Below, piece by piece: positions 1 through 8,107 of a stretch of 64,000 bases of DNA. The position numbers and the translations under genes were made by a program. The stretch covers positions 1,426,001 to 1,490,000 of the forward strand of contig NZ_OZ241747.1 in the NCBI RefSeq assembly GCF_965201005.1, read 5' to 3'. Position 1 is the stretch's first letter, and each line of letters starts with the position of its first letter. The DNA is from Mucilaginibacter_A sp965201005. GTDB lineage: Bacteria; Bacteroidota; Bacteroidia; Sphingobacteriales; Sphingobacteriaceae. The notes beneath the pieces were generated by a model. It did no database searches. It was not told the origin of the DNA and saw nothing but the letters and a program-made list of their open reading frames with translations.

Positions 1-664
1 AGTCAATCGGTTCGATGCTGTTTTCTTCCAAAATTACGTTCGCTTCCAAAAAATGATCGCAACCAAAAAAACCATTGTGCGCGGCAAACGGCGAAGGGTG
101 CGCCGCTTCCAGCAAATGGTGTTTTGCCGGATCGATCAACGCACTTTTGGCTTGTGCAAATTTCCCCCAAAGTAAAAAAACAACGTTTTCTTTTCGGTTG
201 GAGATTTCGGTTATCACTTTGTCCGTAAAAATTTCCCAGCCATGTTTTTGGTGAGAACCGGCCTGATTGGCACGCACGGTCAAAGTGGCGTTCAGCATTA
301 AAACGCCCTGCTGTGCCCAATGTGTCAAATCGCCGTTTTTCGGGATCACGTATTCCGGATATTCCTGCTGCAGTTCTTTAAAAATATTTTGTAAAGACGG
401 TGGGACAGCTATGCCTTTTTGAACCGAAAAAGACAAGCCATGTGCCTGATTTGCACCATGATACGGATCCTGACCGATGATTACCACTTTTACATCATCA
501 AAAGGTGTTTGGGCAAAAGCATTAAAAATATCCTTGCTTTTCGGGTAAACAACATGTCCGGTTTGTTTTTCTTCCTGCAAAAAAGCTTTTAGTTTCAGCA
601 TGTAATCTTTTTCAAACTCAGGCTTTAAAATTTCCAGCCAGGAAGGCTCTAATGCAATCGACAT
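1..664 (-). CDS. ung: Uracil-DNA glycosylase, family 1 (3' end cut by window edge)
   Basis: Base-excision repair enzyme that removes uracil from DNA. The reverse strand from an ATG at 664 reads MSIALEPSWLEILKPEF and stays open to base 1, giving about 221 codons. The catalytic water-activating motif GQDPYHG is present, followed by the usual family-1 blocks LLWGKFAQ and the DNA-intercalation loop HPSPFAA. The visible end (ENSIEPID) matches the family's C-terminus, so only a few residues should be missing beyond the edge. It is transcribed away from the membrane protein at 735 across a 70 bp AT-rich gap. Assignment is firm from motifs; the stop codon is not visible. Confidence 0.95.
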   Translation of the reverse strand, partial: MSIALEPSWLEILKPEFEKDYMLKLKAFLQEEKQTGHVVYPKSKDIFNAFAQTPFDDVKVVIIGQDPYHGANQAHGLSFSVQKGIAVPPSLQNIFKELQQEYPEYVIPKNGDLTHWAQQGVLMLNATLTVRANQAGSHQKHGWEIFTDKVITEISNRKENVVFLLWGKFAQAKSALIDPAKHHLLEAAHPSPFAAHNGFFGCDHFLEANVILEENSIEPID

Positions 665-734
665 AAAATATTTCTAAAAATTGATTTAACGTACAAATTA
701 GCGGATATTTGCTATCCAAATTTAAATACATCAA

Positions 735-1289
735 ATGCGAAATATTGTTCGGTTAATTATAGCTTGTGTAATTTTGGGTGCAGCGGTTACGCTGGCCGCT
801 TTTGGTTTCTGGTGGTGGGCGGTTTTGGTTTTCCTGATCGGCGGAATTGTGCTGCTGACGTTCTTTTTCAATGAAAACATGCTGCTGGCCCAATATTTTA
901 TGCGGAAGGAAAACATGCCGAAAGCAGAAGGTTTTTTGGCGAGGATCACCGATTACGAAAAGCAATTGATCCGCAACCAGCATGGTTATTACAATTTGTT
1001 GCTGGGTTTGATCGAATCCAACAAATCTCCGCTGAAATCAGAGAAGTTTTTTAAGAAATCATTGTCGCTCGGCATGTCGATGTCGCACAATATTGCCTTG
1101 GCAAAACTAAGCCTGGCCGGAATTTCCATGTCAAAACGCAACAAACGCGAAGCCGAAATGTACCTGAAAGAAGCGCAAAAAGCAGATAAAAACAAGTTGT
1201 TGGCCGAGCAGATCAAAATGATGAAAGGCCAAATGGCGCAAATGGACAAGCAGCAGGTTGTGCGCGGTGGTTTCAGGCAGCAGTTCTAG
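735..1289 (+). CDS. Membrane-anchored protein with TPR-like helical tail, unknown function
   Basis: 184 residues. Residues 1-50 form two hydrophobic stretches (VRLIIACVILGAAVTLAAF and WWWAVLVFLIGGIVLLTFFF), enough for a membrane hairpin. The remainder is helical and basic with paired-helix spacing (KAEGFLARITDYEKQL, SEKFFKKSLSLGMSMSHN, REAEMYLKEAQKADKNKLL), which resembles divergent TPR units on the cytoplasmic side. The C-terminus is Gln- and Met-rich. It stands alone between the divergent ung and the convergent small ORF at 1293. I do not recognise a named family; a scaffold or assembly role is only inferred from the TPR-like pattern. Confidence 0.75.
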   Translation: MRNIVRLIIACVILGAAVTLAAFGFWWWAVLVFLIGGIVLLTFFFNENMLLAQYFMRKENMPKAEGFLARITDYEKQLIRNQHGYYNLLLGLIESNKSPLKSEKFFKKSLSLGMSMSHNIALAKLSLAGISMSKRNKREAEMYLKEAQKADKNKLLAEQIKMMKGQMAQMDKQQVVRGGFRQQF

Positions 1290-1292
1290 CGG

Positions 1293-1505
1293 TTATTTTT
1301 CGTCAAGGTGACTGAAATAATCTTCTTGATCATAACCTTTTTCTACATAAATATCTTTTATATTTTCGGCTGTCAATGCTTCTTTTACCGATAGTTTTTG
1401 GTTGATAAATGCCAGGATACTTTTTACAAAATCTAAATCAAATTGTGTTTTGCTGAATTTGATCTGATATTCATTGTCCTTTATTTCAAAACTGGAGTTC
1501 ATCAT
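1293..1505 (-). CDS. Small hypothetical protein (70 aa)
   Basis: A 70-residue acidic ORF starting MMNSSFEIKDNEYQIKF and ending SHLDEK. It ends 3 bases from the convergent gene at 1289. The amphipathic segment around residues 20-50 suggests a small helical fold. No domain is recognised. The stretch encoding SVKEAL (1376-1389) is a copy of the dispersed ATGCTTCTTTTA repeat, read on the opposite strand. The start could equally be the second Met at 1502. Coding status is supported by an uninterrupted frame and reasonable composition only. Confidence 0.5.
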   Translation of the reverse strand: MMNSSFEIKDNEYQIKFSKTQFDLDFVKSILAFINQKLSVKEALTAENIKDIYVEKGYDQEDYFSHLDEK

Positions 1506-1531
1506 CTTTATTTAAAATTATAATACAAAAC

Positions 1532-1562
1532 AAAGACCGGCAATTGTTATTAACCGGTCTTT
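1532..1562 (-). terminator. Rho-independent terminator, lysS side
   Basis: Inverted repeat AAAGACCGG (1532-1540) and CCGGTCTTT (1554-1562) with a 13-nt loop. On the minus strand it is followed by a T-rich run, so it should terminate lysS, whose stop is at 1594. Confidence 0.75.
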
Positions 1563-1593
1563 AATTTTATGTTAAATATTGATGACCAACGCT

Positions 1594-3315
1594 TTAGTCA
1601 AACCATTTCATCACAGTTTCTTTGGAAGGGATGACAAGGTCAAGTTTTAGCTTCTTTCGCATTCCGCCCAGATCATTGAATACTTTGTTTGGCACTGATT
1701 TTTTAAGATCGTCAACGGTATTAAACCCCATTTTTTGGATCACCGGAACCCATTCTTCCGGCACGCCAATCGCCATAAAATCTTCCGTGTTAGCAACCAC
1801 AGCTTTCTTTTCGGGCCGCATCTGCGGAAAAAACAATACTTCCTGAATAGTGCTTTGGTTAGTCATCAGCATTACCAAACGGTCAATCCCAATTCCTAAA
1901 CCAGCAGTTGGCGGCATTCCATATTCCAAAGCGCGTAAAAAATCTTCATCCACAACCATTGCCTCTTCATCGCCGCGGCTGGCCAGCAGCAACTGCTCTT
2001 CAAAACGTTCGCGCTGATCAATCGGATCGTTTAGTTCAGAATATGCGTTTGCAATTTCCTTTCCATTTACAAACAATTCAAAACGTTCTACTAAACCTTC
2101 TTTTGTGCGGTGTTTTTTGGCGAGTGGCGTCATCTCAATTGGATAATCCGTAATGTAGGTTGGCTGGATTAAATTTGCTTCTACTTTTTCGCTAAAAATC
2201 TCATCGATCAGTTTTCCTTTTCCCATAGATGGAGCAATTTCAATTTGTAAACTTTTACAAGTTTCGCGCAAAGCTGCTTCATCCATTGCTGATACATCTA
2301 TTCCGGTAAATTTCAAAATAGAATCATACATCGACAGCTTTTCATAAGGACCGGCAAATTCAATTTCATTTTGACCAACTTTAATCTTGGTTTTCCCCTG
2401 AATAGCAACTGCAACTTTTTCCAGACATTCTTCCACCATGCCCATCATCCAGATGTAATCCTGATAAGCTACATAGATTTCCAATCCGGTAAATTCCGGG
2501 TTATGCGTGCGGTCCATGCCTTCATTCCGGAACATTTTTCCGAACTCATAAACGCCATCAAAACCGGCAACAATCAGCTTTTTGAGGTATAATTCATTGG
2601 CAATCCGAAGAAAAAGGGGAACATCCAGCGCATTATGATGTGTTTTGAACGGACGTGCAGCCGCGCCGCCGTGTACAGATTGTAAAATTGGCGTTTCAAC
2701 TTCCATCCAGCCACAACTGTCGAAATAGTTGCGCATGGTTTTGACCACTTTGGAGCGATTGATGAAAATTTCCTTAAAATCCGGGTTTACTGTTAAATCA
2801 ACATAACGCTGACGATAACGCATTTCCGGATCTGTAAAGCTGTCGTAAATGTTACCTTCTTCATCACGCTTAACAATTGGAAGCGGTTTTAAAGATTTGG
2901 ATAAAATGGTCAACTCCTGCACATGCACCGAAATTTCACCGGTTTGAGTGGTAAAGACAAATCCTTTTACACCAACAAAATCACCAATATCCAACAGCTT
3001 TTTAAAAACCGTGTTGTACAGCGTTTTGTCTTCACCAGGAGAAATATCGTCGCGTTTGATATAAACTTGGATGCGTCCGGTCGAATCCTGCAACTCTATA
3101 AAAGAAGCACTACCCATAATGCGGCGGCCCATAATGCGGCCAGCAATTTGTACTTCCTGGTATTTTTCTGGCTGATTGGGGAATTCCCGTAATATTTCCT
3201 CCGCTGTTGCAGTAACCCCGTAAGCTTCGGCAGGATAAGGGTTGATACCTAAATTACGTATGTTCTGAAGTGCCTCACGGCGTAAAAACTCCTGTTCTGA
3301 TAAATTTGTACTCAT
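1594..3315 (-). CDS. lysS: Lysyl-tRNA synthetase, class II
   Basis: Charges tRNA-Lys with lysine using ATP. 573 residues. An N-terminal OB-fold anticodon-binding domain (roughly residues 50-150, VQIAGRIMGRRIMGSASF) is followed by the class II catalytic core. The core shows RYRQRYVDL, motif 2 FRNEGMDRTHNPEFTGLE and motif 3 GLGIGIDRLVML. After motif 3 there is an extra tail of about 65 residues (from AVVANTEDF to KWFD) that short LysS proteins lack; Bacteroidota enzymes commonly carry such an extension. The gene stands alone, with a probable promoter at 3342-3349 and a terminator at 1532-1562. Confidence 0.97.
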   Translation of the reverse strand: MSTNLSEQEFLRREALQNIRNLGINPYPAEAYGVTATAEEILREFPNQPEKYQEVQIAGRIMGRRIMGSASFIELQDSTGRIQVYIKRDDISPGEDKTLYNTVFKKLLDIGDFVGVKGFVFTTQTGEISVHVQELTILSKSLKPLPIVKRDEEGNIYDSFTDPEMRYRQRYVDLTVNPDFKEIFINRSKVVKTMRNYFDSCGWMEVETPILQSVHGGAAARPFKTHHNALDVPLFLRIANELYLKKLIVAGFDGVYEFGKMFRNEGMDRTHNPEFTGLEIYVAYQDYIWMMGMVEECLEKVAVAIQGKTKIKVGQNEIEFAGPYEKLSMYDSILKFTGIDVSAMDEAALRETCKSLQIEIAPSMGKGKLIDEIFSEKVEANLIQPTYITDYPIEMTPLAKKHRTKEGLVERFELFVNGKEIANAYSELNDPIDQRERFEEQLLLASRGDEEAMVVDEDFLRALEYGMPPTAGLGIGIDRLVMLMTNQSTIQEVLFFPQMRPEKKAVVANTEDFMAIGVPEEWVPVIQKMGFNTVDDLKKSVPNKVFNDLGGMRKKLKLDLVIPSKETVMKWFD

Positions 3316-3341
3316 GTATTTTCACCAATGATTGGAAACGG

Positions 3342-3349
3342 CAAAAATA
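3342..3349 (-). promoter_or_regulatory. Probable lysS promoter, -7 box TATTTTTG
   Basis: Reverse-strand TATTTTTG matches the Bacteroidota TAnnTTTG -7 consensus and lies about 27 nt ahead of the lysS ATG. No clear TTTG -33 box is seen at the usual spacing. A repeat copy (3361-3386) occupies the place where the -33 box should be. Confidence 0.55.
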
Positions 3350-3360
3350 GGTTTTAATGC

Positions 3361-3386
3361 TAAATTTTGGTGGTAAAAGAAGTATT
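3361..3386 (-). repeat. Solo dispersed repeat (type A) upstream of lysS
   Basis: Reverse-strand copy of the AATACTTCTTTTACCACC form followed by AAAATTTA. It overlaps the -33 region of the inferred lysS promoter. Confidence 0.8.
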
Positions 3387-3431
3387 AATGTGAACATAAA
3401 AAATTAGGAGATACTTTTTGTAAAAACTGTT

Positions 3432-3689
3432 TTACTCGTAAATATCTTTCCTATGGCCTAGAGCAATAATATCAATAATAAGTTCGGTATCGATTATATC
3501 GTAGATAATACGATAATTGCCGGCTCTTATTCTATATCCTTCTCTGCCTTTTAATTTTTTATACCCAAAAGGTTTGGGATTTTTTTCTAAACCTATAATG
3601 GCATCAAGGATAGGCTCGGCAATATTATCAGAAAGTTTATCTAATTGTTTTTGAGCTTTTTTAGATAATACAACTGTATATTCAGACAT
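3432..3689 (-). CDS. RelE/ParE-family mRNA-interferase toxin
   Basis: 85 residues with the RelE-superfamily layout: an N-terminal helix pair (SKKAQKQLDKLSDNIAEPI), then strands carrying LKGREGYRIRAGNYRIIYDI and the C-terminal LGHRKDIYE. Basic and aromatic residues of the active-site surface are kept. Toxins of this family cleave mRNA at the ribosome or poison gyrase; which applies here is not evident. It overlaps the antitoxin gene upstream by 8 bp, as usual for a translationally coupled type II toxin-antitoxin pair. Confidence 0.9.
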   Translation of the reverse strand: MSEYTVVLSKKAQKQLDKLSDNIAEPILDAIIGLEKNPKPFGYKKLKGREGYRIRAGNYRIIYDIIDTELIIDIIALGHRKDIYE

Positions 3690-3888
3690 TGTTCTGTTTT
3701 CTGTTTTTCAGGTAATCTGAAAATAGAATCCTTTCGCCACTATCTTCAATTTTAGCTTCATCATAAAGTTTAACATCTTCTAAATCTTCCAGTTCTTCGA
3801 TAATGGTTTTAAACTCCTTGGCAGAAAGTACCACTAATGATTTTTCGCCATTAGCATCTTTAATATATTGTGGATGTAGGTCCAGCAT
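3682..3888 (-). CDS. Antitoxin of the RelE-type pair
   Basis: 68 acidic residues with a Phd/YefM-like N-terminal pattern (PQYIKDANGEKSLVVLSAKEFKTIIEEL), then an acidic tail (EDLEDVKLYDEAKIED) suited to wrapping a toxin. The first gene of the pair, it overlaps the toxin start by 8 bp. Such antitoxins normally bind their own promoter. A possible -7 box TATATTTG lies at 3926-3933 on the reverse strand, about 38 nt ahead of the ATG at 3888. The subfamily is judged by pattern and gene order. Confidence 0.85.
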   Translation of the reverse strand: MLDLHPQYIKDANGEKSLVVLSAKEFKTIIEELEDLEDVKLYDEAKIEDSGERILFSDYLKNRKQNNV

Positions 3889-3925
3889 AATCTTCTTAGT
3901 TGTTTTATAACTTCAAAATCAATAA

Positions 3926-3933
3926 CAAATATA
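3926..3933 (-). promoter_or_regulatory. Probable promoter of the toxin-antitoxin pair
   Basis: Reverse-strand TATATTTG fits the Bacteroidota -7 consensus exactly. A -33 box is not obvious. A repeat copy lies just upstream at 3959-3980. Confidence 0.45.
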
Positions 3934-3958
3934 ATTTAAATAACAGATTTTGTTTTAG

Positions 3959-3980
3959 ATGCTTCTTTTAACTCTTAAAT
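3959..3980 (+). repeat. Solo dispersed repeat (type A)
   Basis: ATGCTTCTTTTA followed by ACTCTTAAAT. It lies in the gap between the antitoxin and the defence-like operon at 4024-5617. Confidence 0.8.
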
Positions 3981-4023
3981 TTCAGATATGAAAAATTTTA
4001 TTCTTTAAATCTGTTGGCTAAAC

Positions 4024-4413
4024 TTATCTTGAATCTTTAGCCTTTGGTATAGGCTTCTCATACGTCCAAAATTCGTCCTTCCTTAAAGCTCCAAGTAATA
4101 TTCCCAATTTGCCAATAATAATTTTATCAGCTGGTTCATGTTGTCGTAAATAATCAGAAATTGTTGACTCGGGACGTGCAATAAGTATAAAGCCGCCCTC
4201 ATTTAGATCTGATGGCTTTGAATAGTAATCAAACTCACTAAAATGGTAGCCATCATCTAAAAGAACTACAATGTCGCGCATTCCATTTCTTCTTGTAATA
4301 CGAAACATGTAATGTTCATTAGTTGAAATATCTGTAACAGAAATCACATCTTGATGGAATTCTATTTTATCTTTTATAAAGGGAAGTATAGTTGGATGAA
4401 GGTCTTTTCCCAT
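4024..4413 (-). CDS. Hypothetical protein, third gene of SMEK operon
   Basis: 129 residues starting MGKDLHPTILPFIKDKIEF. The pattern suggests a small alpha/beta fold (FRITRRNGMRDIVVLLDDGY, then GGFILIARPEST, then a helical tail). No family is recognised. Its ATG follows directly on the stop codon of the nucleotidyltransferase-like gene (TAAATG), so it is translationally coupled as the last gene of a three-gene minus-strand operon with the SMEK-like protein. The tight coupling is the only clue: it may be a partner or immunity subunit of that putative defence system. Confidence 0.7.
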   Translation of the reverse strand: MGKDLHPTILPFIKDKIEFHQDVISVTDISTNEHYMFRITRRNGMRDIVVLLDDGYHFSEFDYYSKPSDLNEGGFILIARPESTISDYLRQHEPADKIIIGKLGILLGALRKDEFWTYEKPIPKAKDSR

Positions 4414-4725
4414 TTAAATAATTTTTAGATGAATATTTAAAGATATAAATTGATCAAAGTCTGTCAATTCATTTTGGGTAAAAGTTGTTATGTGGAGAGG
4501 TTTTAAAAAATCTTTATAAAAATCATTTTTTATTGCATTTAAATTTTCAATGTAACCAGCCATTTCACTTCCTTCAAAAAAGGAAATTATTTGTATAACA
4601 TCAACATCATTTGCATTAGAATATGGGTTCGATAATATTGAACCAATGATGTAAATTTCATTTAAACACTTATGTTGAATAAATGCTTTCCTCAACCAAA
4701 TCTCTATTATTGAAAGCTTATCCAT
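4414..4725 (-). CDS. Nucleotidyltransferase-fold-like small protein
   Basis: About 103 residues from MDKLSIIEIWLRKAF. The segment IIGSILSNPYSNANDVDVIQI resembles the minimal nucleotidyltransferase signature GS-x(~10)-DxD found in MNT-type and related proteins, although the spacing and the Ser/Asn-rich middle are atypical. The frame is open upstream to 4842, but the start at 4725 is preferred because it begins inside the last codons of the upstream SMEK gene, an 8 bp overlap typical of coupling. The role is inferred: a small nucleotidyltransferase partner in a conflict system. The enzymatic assignment is tentative. Confidence 0.65.
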   Translation of the reverse strand: MDKLSIIEIWLRKAFIQHKCLNEIYIIGSILSNPYSNANDVDVIQIISFFEGSEMAGYIENLNAIKNDFYKDFLKPLHITTFTQNELTDFDQFISLNIHLKII

Positions 4726-5617
4726 TAGCAAATTTGTTAATGACATGAACAATTGGGTTAGGAAATTGATACAGTGTATAATCAAAATTTGAATCTTCGC
4801 AGTGCTTTTCAAAAGCATAGGAATGAGCCAGAAAAGATTCAAATAATTCTTTGTTCTCGTCTGGGATAAATTTTTTGTACTCAGTTATCAATGCAGAGAT
4901 ATCACGGTTGTTGGGTAAGATTTTGTCTCGCTTCGACTTTTCCCACAATGTTAAATCCCATCTTAGTAGACCTAATCCATTTGCACCGGAATTAGGACCA
5001 AACATTTTAAAAACATGACCGTTTTCATCAAAATATGGTTTTAGAACAGTACACAAATCTTTAAAAGTTAGGATAATTGGTAATCTAATTTTTGTGTTAA
5101 TATCACTAAATTGTAATTCTAACAATTCCTTTACTGAAAGAATTTTTGCTATGTCATTCTGCTTATTCAACAGAAAATACAAAGTAGAAAAGTCTAATAT
5201 GTCAGAACTATCATCAAAATGATAAAAAGCTTGAGTTATTTTACTGAGAGCTTTTTGACTATAACTTCTTTGTCTTCCAGTAAGAACCAGTATTTTCAAG
5301 CTTTCATAATGTTTAAAATGTTGATTTTTTGTGTAGCCCTCTAAAGTATCTTTTATCTTTTTAATACTAGATGTAGCTGTAACTTGAACAGATAATTTTC
5401 CGCCTTTGTCCCTTAAATCTATACTATTATAATTTTTACCTTCAACGTAATTCACATTCTCAAAATCACAGTCAAATATTGTATTTAAAATTTTTACCAG
5501 AACATTTTCGGCATGTATGTTAATGCTGAATTCACTGTTTTTATTTAAAATGTCTATTTGTTCGCTAAATCTTGCAAAATACTTAGATATTAATTGAAGT
5601 AATTCTTGTTGATTCAT
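4718..5617 (-). CDS. SMEK-domain-like putative nuclease/defence protein
   Basis: 299 residues. The N-terminal part (residues 1-100) has a restriction-endonuclease-like pattern: helix with HAENVLVKILN (Glu37), then NSIDLRDKGGKLSVQVTATS with Asp67 and QVT at 78-80, then SIKKIKDTL. From memory this resembles the SMEK domain found in bacterial conflict systems. The C-terminal half (about 180-299) carries a helical region ending in YQFPNPIVHVINKFANG that may sense or bind a partner. It heads a coupled three-gene operon. The SMEK call is by pattern recall, the defence role an inference from domain and neighbours. Confidence 0.65.
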   Translation of the reverse strand: MNQQELLQLISKYFARFSEQIDILNKNSEFSINIHAENVLVKILNTIFDCDFENVNYVEGKNYNSIDLRDKGGKLSVQVTATSSIKKIKDTLEGYTKNQHFKHYESLKILVLTGRQRSYSQKALSKITQAFYHFDDSSDILDFSTLYFLLNKQNDIAKILSVKELLELQFSDINTKIRLPIILTFKDLCTVLKPYFDENGHVFKMFGPNSGANGLGLLRWDLTLWEKSKRDKILPNNRDISALITEYKKFIPDENKELFESFLAHSYAFEKHCEDSNFDYTLYQFPNPIVHVINKFANG

Positions 5618-5634
5618 TCGTATATAATATGTCC

Positions 5635-5648
5635 GTATCTTATGATAC
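5635..5648. promoter_or_regulatory. Small palindrome ahead of SMEK operon (possible operator)
   Basis: GTATCTTATGATAC (arms GTATC and GATAC, 4-nt centre) lies 17 bp upstream of the SMEK start codon. It is positioned where a repressor site could overlap the promoter. This is inference from position only. Confidence 0.3.
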
Positions 5649-5661
5649 CCAACTATTTAAA

Positions 5662-5675
5662 ATACTTCTTTTACC
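5662..5675 (+). repeat. Solo dispersed repeat (type A, core only)
   Basis: ATACTTCTTTTACC lies between the fadD stop (5688) and the SMEK operon start (5617). The AT-rich second block is weak here. Confidence 0.6.
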
Positions 5676-5687
5676 CCTACAATCTCC

Positions 5688-7601
5688 TCAAATCATATCA
5701 ATTTCCTGCAAATACAATTGATCAATAGCTTCCGCATATTTCTTCTCAATCACTTTTCTTTTGGCTTTTAAAGTTGGCGTAATTTCGCCTTCTTCCATGC
5801 TGAAAGGGTTGCGTTTTACTTTGAAGTTTTTGATCCGTTCGAACTTGGCCAGTTCGTTGGATAGTTTTTTAATGTCCGTATTAATCCAATCGATGATGTT
5901 TTTTTCATCGATAAAAACAGCATCTTGCTCAAAAAAAGCTTCATCCAATTTAAATGTTTCCTGCAACAATTCTTTGGAAGGAATGATGAACGCAGTAACA
6001 TATTCGCGTTTGTCGCCAATTAAAAAAACACCTTCAATTTTCGGGCTTTTTAAATAAGTGTTTTCAACGGGTGTTGGATAAACATTTTTACCAAAAGAAT
6101 TGACCAGCATGTTTTTTAGGCGATCAGTAATTTGCAAATTTCCTTTGTAAAAACGGCCAATGTCGCCGGTATGAAACCAGCCATCTTCATCAATTACATT
6201 GCGGGTTTCTTCGGGTTTGTTCCAGTAACCTTTCATCACACAATGGCCACGAGTGATAATTTCGCCTTCTTCCGATTCAAAGTCGGGTTTAAAAGTGTTG
6301 TGCGTTTGTATGGTATAAATTTTACGCGTGTCGATGTTTTGGATGGCCACTTCTATGCGCGGAATTATCCTTCCAACTGTACCATAAATCTGACGGTCGT
6401 ATTCGGTAACAGACATTACGGGCGAGGTTTCTGTCAACCCAAATCCTTCTAAAATTCTGATACCTAAATCACCAAAAAACTCGCCTACATTTTTTGGCAG
6501 TGCGCCTCCGCCGGAAAGCATGAATTTTAACCGTCCGCCAGTTTTTTCTTTGATTTTGCTGAAAACCAGTTTGTCTGCCAGTTTATTTTCTGCGGATAAA
6601 ATCAATCCCGGATTTTTGCCTGCTTCTTTTATCAACCTAAATTTCCGGCCTTTCTCCAACGACCATAAAAACAGTTTGGTTTTAATTCCTCCAGAAGCTT
6701 GTCCGCTTTTCATTGCCCGATCGTGAATGCGTTCCAGCAATCTCGGTACGCAACTTACTACGGTTGGCTTAATTTCTGCCATGTTTTTGGCCAGCAACTC
6801 CAAACTTTGTGCAAAAGCAATTTTAGCACCGGTTGCCATACAAACATGATAAGTTGCCGTACGTTCAAAAACGTGCGAAAGCGGCAAAAAGGATAAAAAC
6901 ACATCATCTTTGGTGATTACTGTAATTTGATCCAAGCTGGCGCGCACATTTTGTGTTAAGTTATAATGGGTTAGCATCACACCTTTTGGCGTACCAGTTG
7001 TGCCGGATGTGTAAATCAGGGTAGAAACATCAGATGTTAAAATGCTTTCGCGGGAACTGTTTATCGTTGACTGATAAGCATCTAATACTTGGTTTCCTTC
7101 TGCAATTAAAGCGGAAAAGGAGATGATGCCAGCATTAAATTTAGCTTTTTCAGTGTATTTCTGATAATCATCAAAAACCGGAATAATGCGAATGAGTTCT
7201 TTGCAACTGTTGGCTATTTTGAGTATTTTTTTGAGGAGGAACGGACTGCCAATCAGTAAAGTTTTCGCACCGGAATCATTCAATATATATTCTATTTCTA
7301 TTTCCGAAAGGGTAGGATAAATGGAAGTATTTACTGCGCCAATTTGCTGCAACGCCTGATCGTAATACACGTAATCCGGACCGTTATCCAGAATTAATGC
7401 CAAGCGATCATTTTTCTTAATCCCCATATTTAAAAAATAGGCAGAAATGGCATTGATCTTTTCTAAAGCTTGTTTATAGGTAATTTCTTCCCAAACTTCC
7501 TCCACTTTATGGGTCATAAAAACAGCACTATCGGGATGGATGCGATGGATAATATTTTGTAAAAGACTGGGAACGGTGGAATATTCTGTTACCGGATTCA
7601 T
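5688..7601 (-). CDS. Long-chain fatty acid-CoA ligase (AMP-forming)
   Basis: Activates fatty acids to acyl-CoA through an acyl-adenylate. 637 residues from ATG at 7601 (MNPVTEYSTVPSLLQ); the frame extends upstream only to a TTG. It has the ANL-superfamily P-loop TLIYTSGTTGTPKGVMLTH (about residues 190-210), the LSGGGAL and GFGLTETSPV region and the ATP/hinge motif GWFHTGDIG. The length of about 640 and the C-terminal region LQITDRLKNMLVNSFGKNVYP fit the FadD15/long-chain type. Several repeat cores lie inside it, most clearly 6621-6648, which encodes the FRLIKEAGK region. It stands alone upstream of a terminator. Confidence 0.93.
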   Translation of the reverse strand: MNPVTEYSTVPSLLQNIIHRIHPDSAVFMTHKVEEVWEEITYKQALEKINAISAYFLNMGIKKNDRLALILDNGPDYVYYDQALQQIGAVNTSIYPTLSEIEIEYILNDSGAKTLLIGSPFLLKKILKIANSCKELIRIIPVFDDYQKYTEKAKFNAGIISFSALIAEGNQVLDAYQSTINSSRESILTSDVSTLIYTSGTTGTPKGVMLTHYNLTQNVRASLDQITVITKDDVFLSFLPLSHVFERTATYHVCMATGAKIAFAQSLELLAKNMAEIKPTVVSCVPRLLERIHDRAMKSGQASGGIKTKLFLWSLEKGRKFRLIKEAGKNPGLILSAENKLADKLVFSKIKEKTGGRLKFMLSGGGALPKNVGEFFGDLGIRILEGFGLTETSPVMSVTEYDRQIYGTVGRIIPRIEVAIQNIDTRKIYTIQTHNTFKPDFESEEGEIITRGHCVMKGYWNKPEETRNVIDEDGWFHTGDIGRFYKGNLQITDRLKNMLVNSFGKNVYPTPVENTYLKSPKIEGVFLIGDKREYVTAFIIPSKELLQETFKLDEAFFEQDAVFIDEKNIIDWINTDIKKLSNELAKFERIKNFKVKRNPFSMEEGEITPTLKAKRKVIEKKYAEAIDQLYLQEIDMI

Positions 7602-7664
7602 GAAAAGCAAGTTTATAAAGTAAATTTTGGCAAGCCAAACTTAAATTTATTTACGTGCTAAAAC

Positions 7665-7698
7665 AAAAAAGGGACGCTGTTTTTAGCATCCCTTTTTT
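7665..7698. terminator. Bidirectional terminator between fadD-like gene and iscA
   Basis: Stem AAAAAAGGGACGCT (7665-7678) and AGCATCCCTTTTTT (7685-7698), one C-A mismatch, 6-nt loop. A/T tails on both sides allow action in either direction; iscA (minus strand) ends at 7719. The apex GCTGTTTTTAGCAT contains the type B repeat core. Confidence 0.75.
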
Positions 7699-7718
7699 GG
7701 TGTATGTTGTAAAAAGTT

Positions 7719-8045
7719 TTATACAGAAAAACTGTCGCCACAACCGCAGGTACGGCTGGCGTTCGGGTTATGAAAGTTAAAGCCTTTTCCGTTTAATCCG
7801 TCAGAAAAATCCAGCTCAGTACCGGCCAGATATAAAAAAGATTTCATATCTAAAGAAATCCTGATTCCTTTATCTTCAAAAAACTGGTCTCCGGGTTTTA
7901 TTTCATTGTCGAAATCAAGTTTATAAGATAAACCTGAACAGCCTCCGCCAGCAACAGAAACACGCAGAAAATAAGATTCATTCAGGTTGGATGCCTGGAT
8001 CAACTCTTCAACTTTGCTTTTTGCTTTATCGGTTACCGTAATCAT
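7719..8045 (-). CDS. iscA: Iron-sulfur cluster assembly protein, IscA/HesB family
   Basis: A-type carrier or scaffold that passes Fe-S clusters to apoproteins. 108 residues, the normal size. The three conserved cysteines are present: GGGCSG near residue 35 and the C-terminal TCGCGDSF. The gene follows iscU and iscS on the same strand, and the three form a compact Fe-S assembly set. It could be called erpA instead; the A-type subfamily cannot be settled by motif. The gap of about 140 bp to iscU contains a short type B dyad (8108-8123). Confidence 0.92.
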   Translation of the reverse strand: MITVTDKAKSKVEELIQASNLNESYFLRVSVAGGGCSGLSYKLDFDNEIKPGDQFFEDKGIRISLDMKSFLYLAGTELDFSDGLNGKGFNFHNPNASRTCGCGDSFSV

Positions 8046-8107
8046 TTTATATAAAGTTTAACATTAAATTATAAGTTTTATGTTGATCGGCAATACCTAA
8101 AAAAAGT

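Noticed and set aside
3..320. 105-codon open frame at the left edge, minus strand
   Set aside because: It lies inside the ung coding region in another frame; ung motifs (GQDPYHG, HPSPFAA) are decisive.
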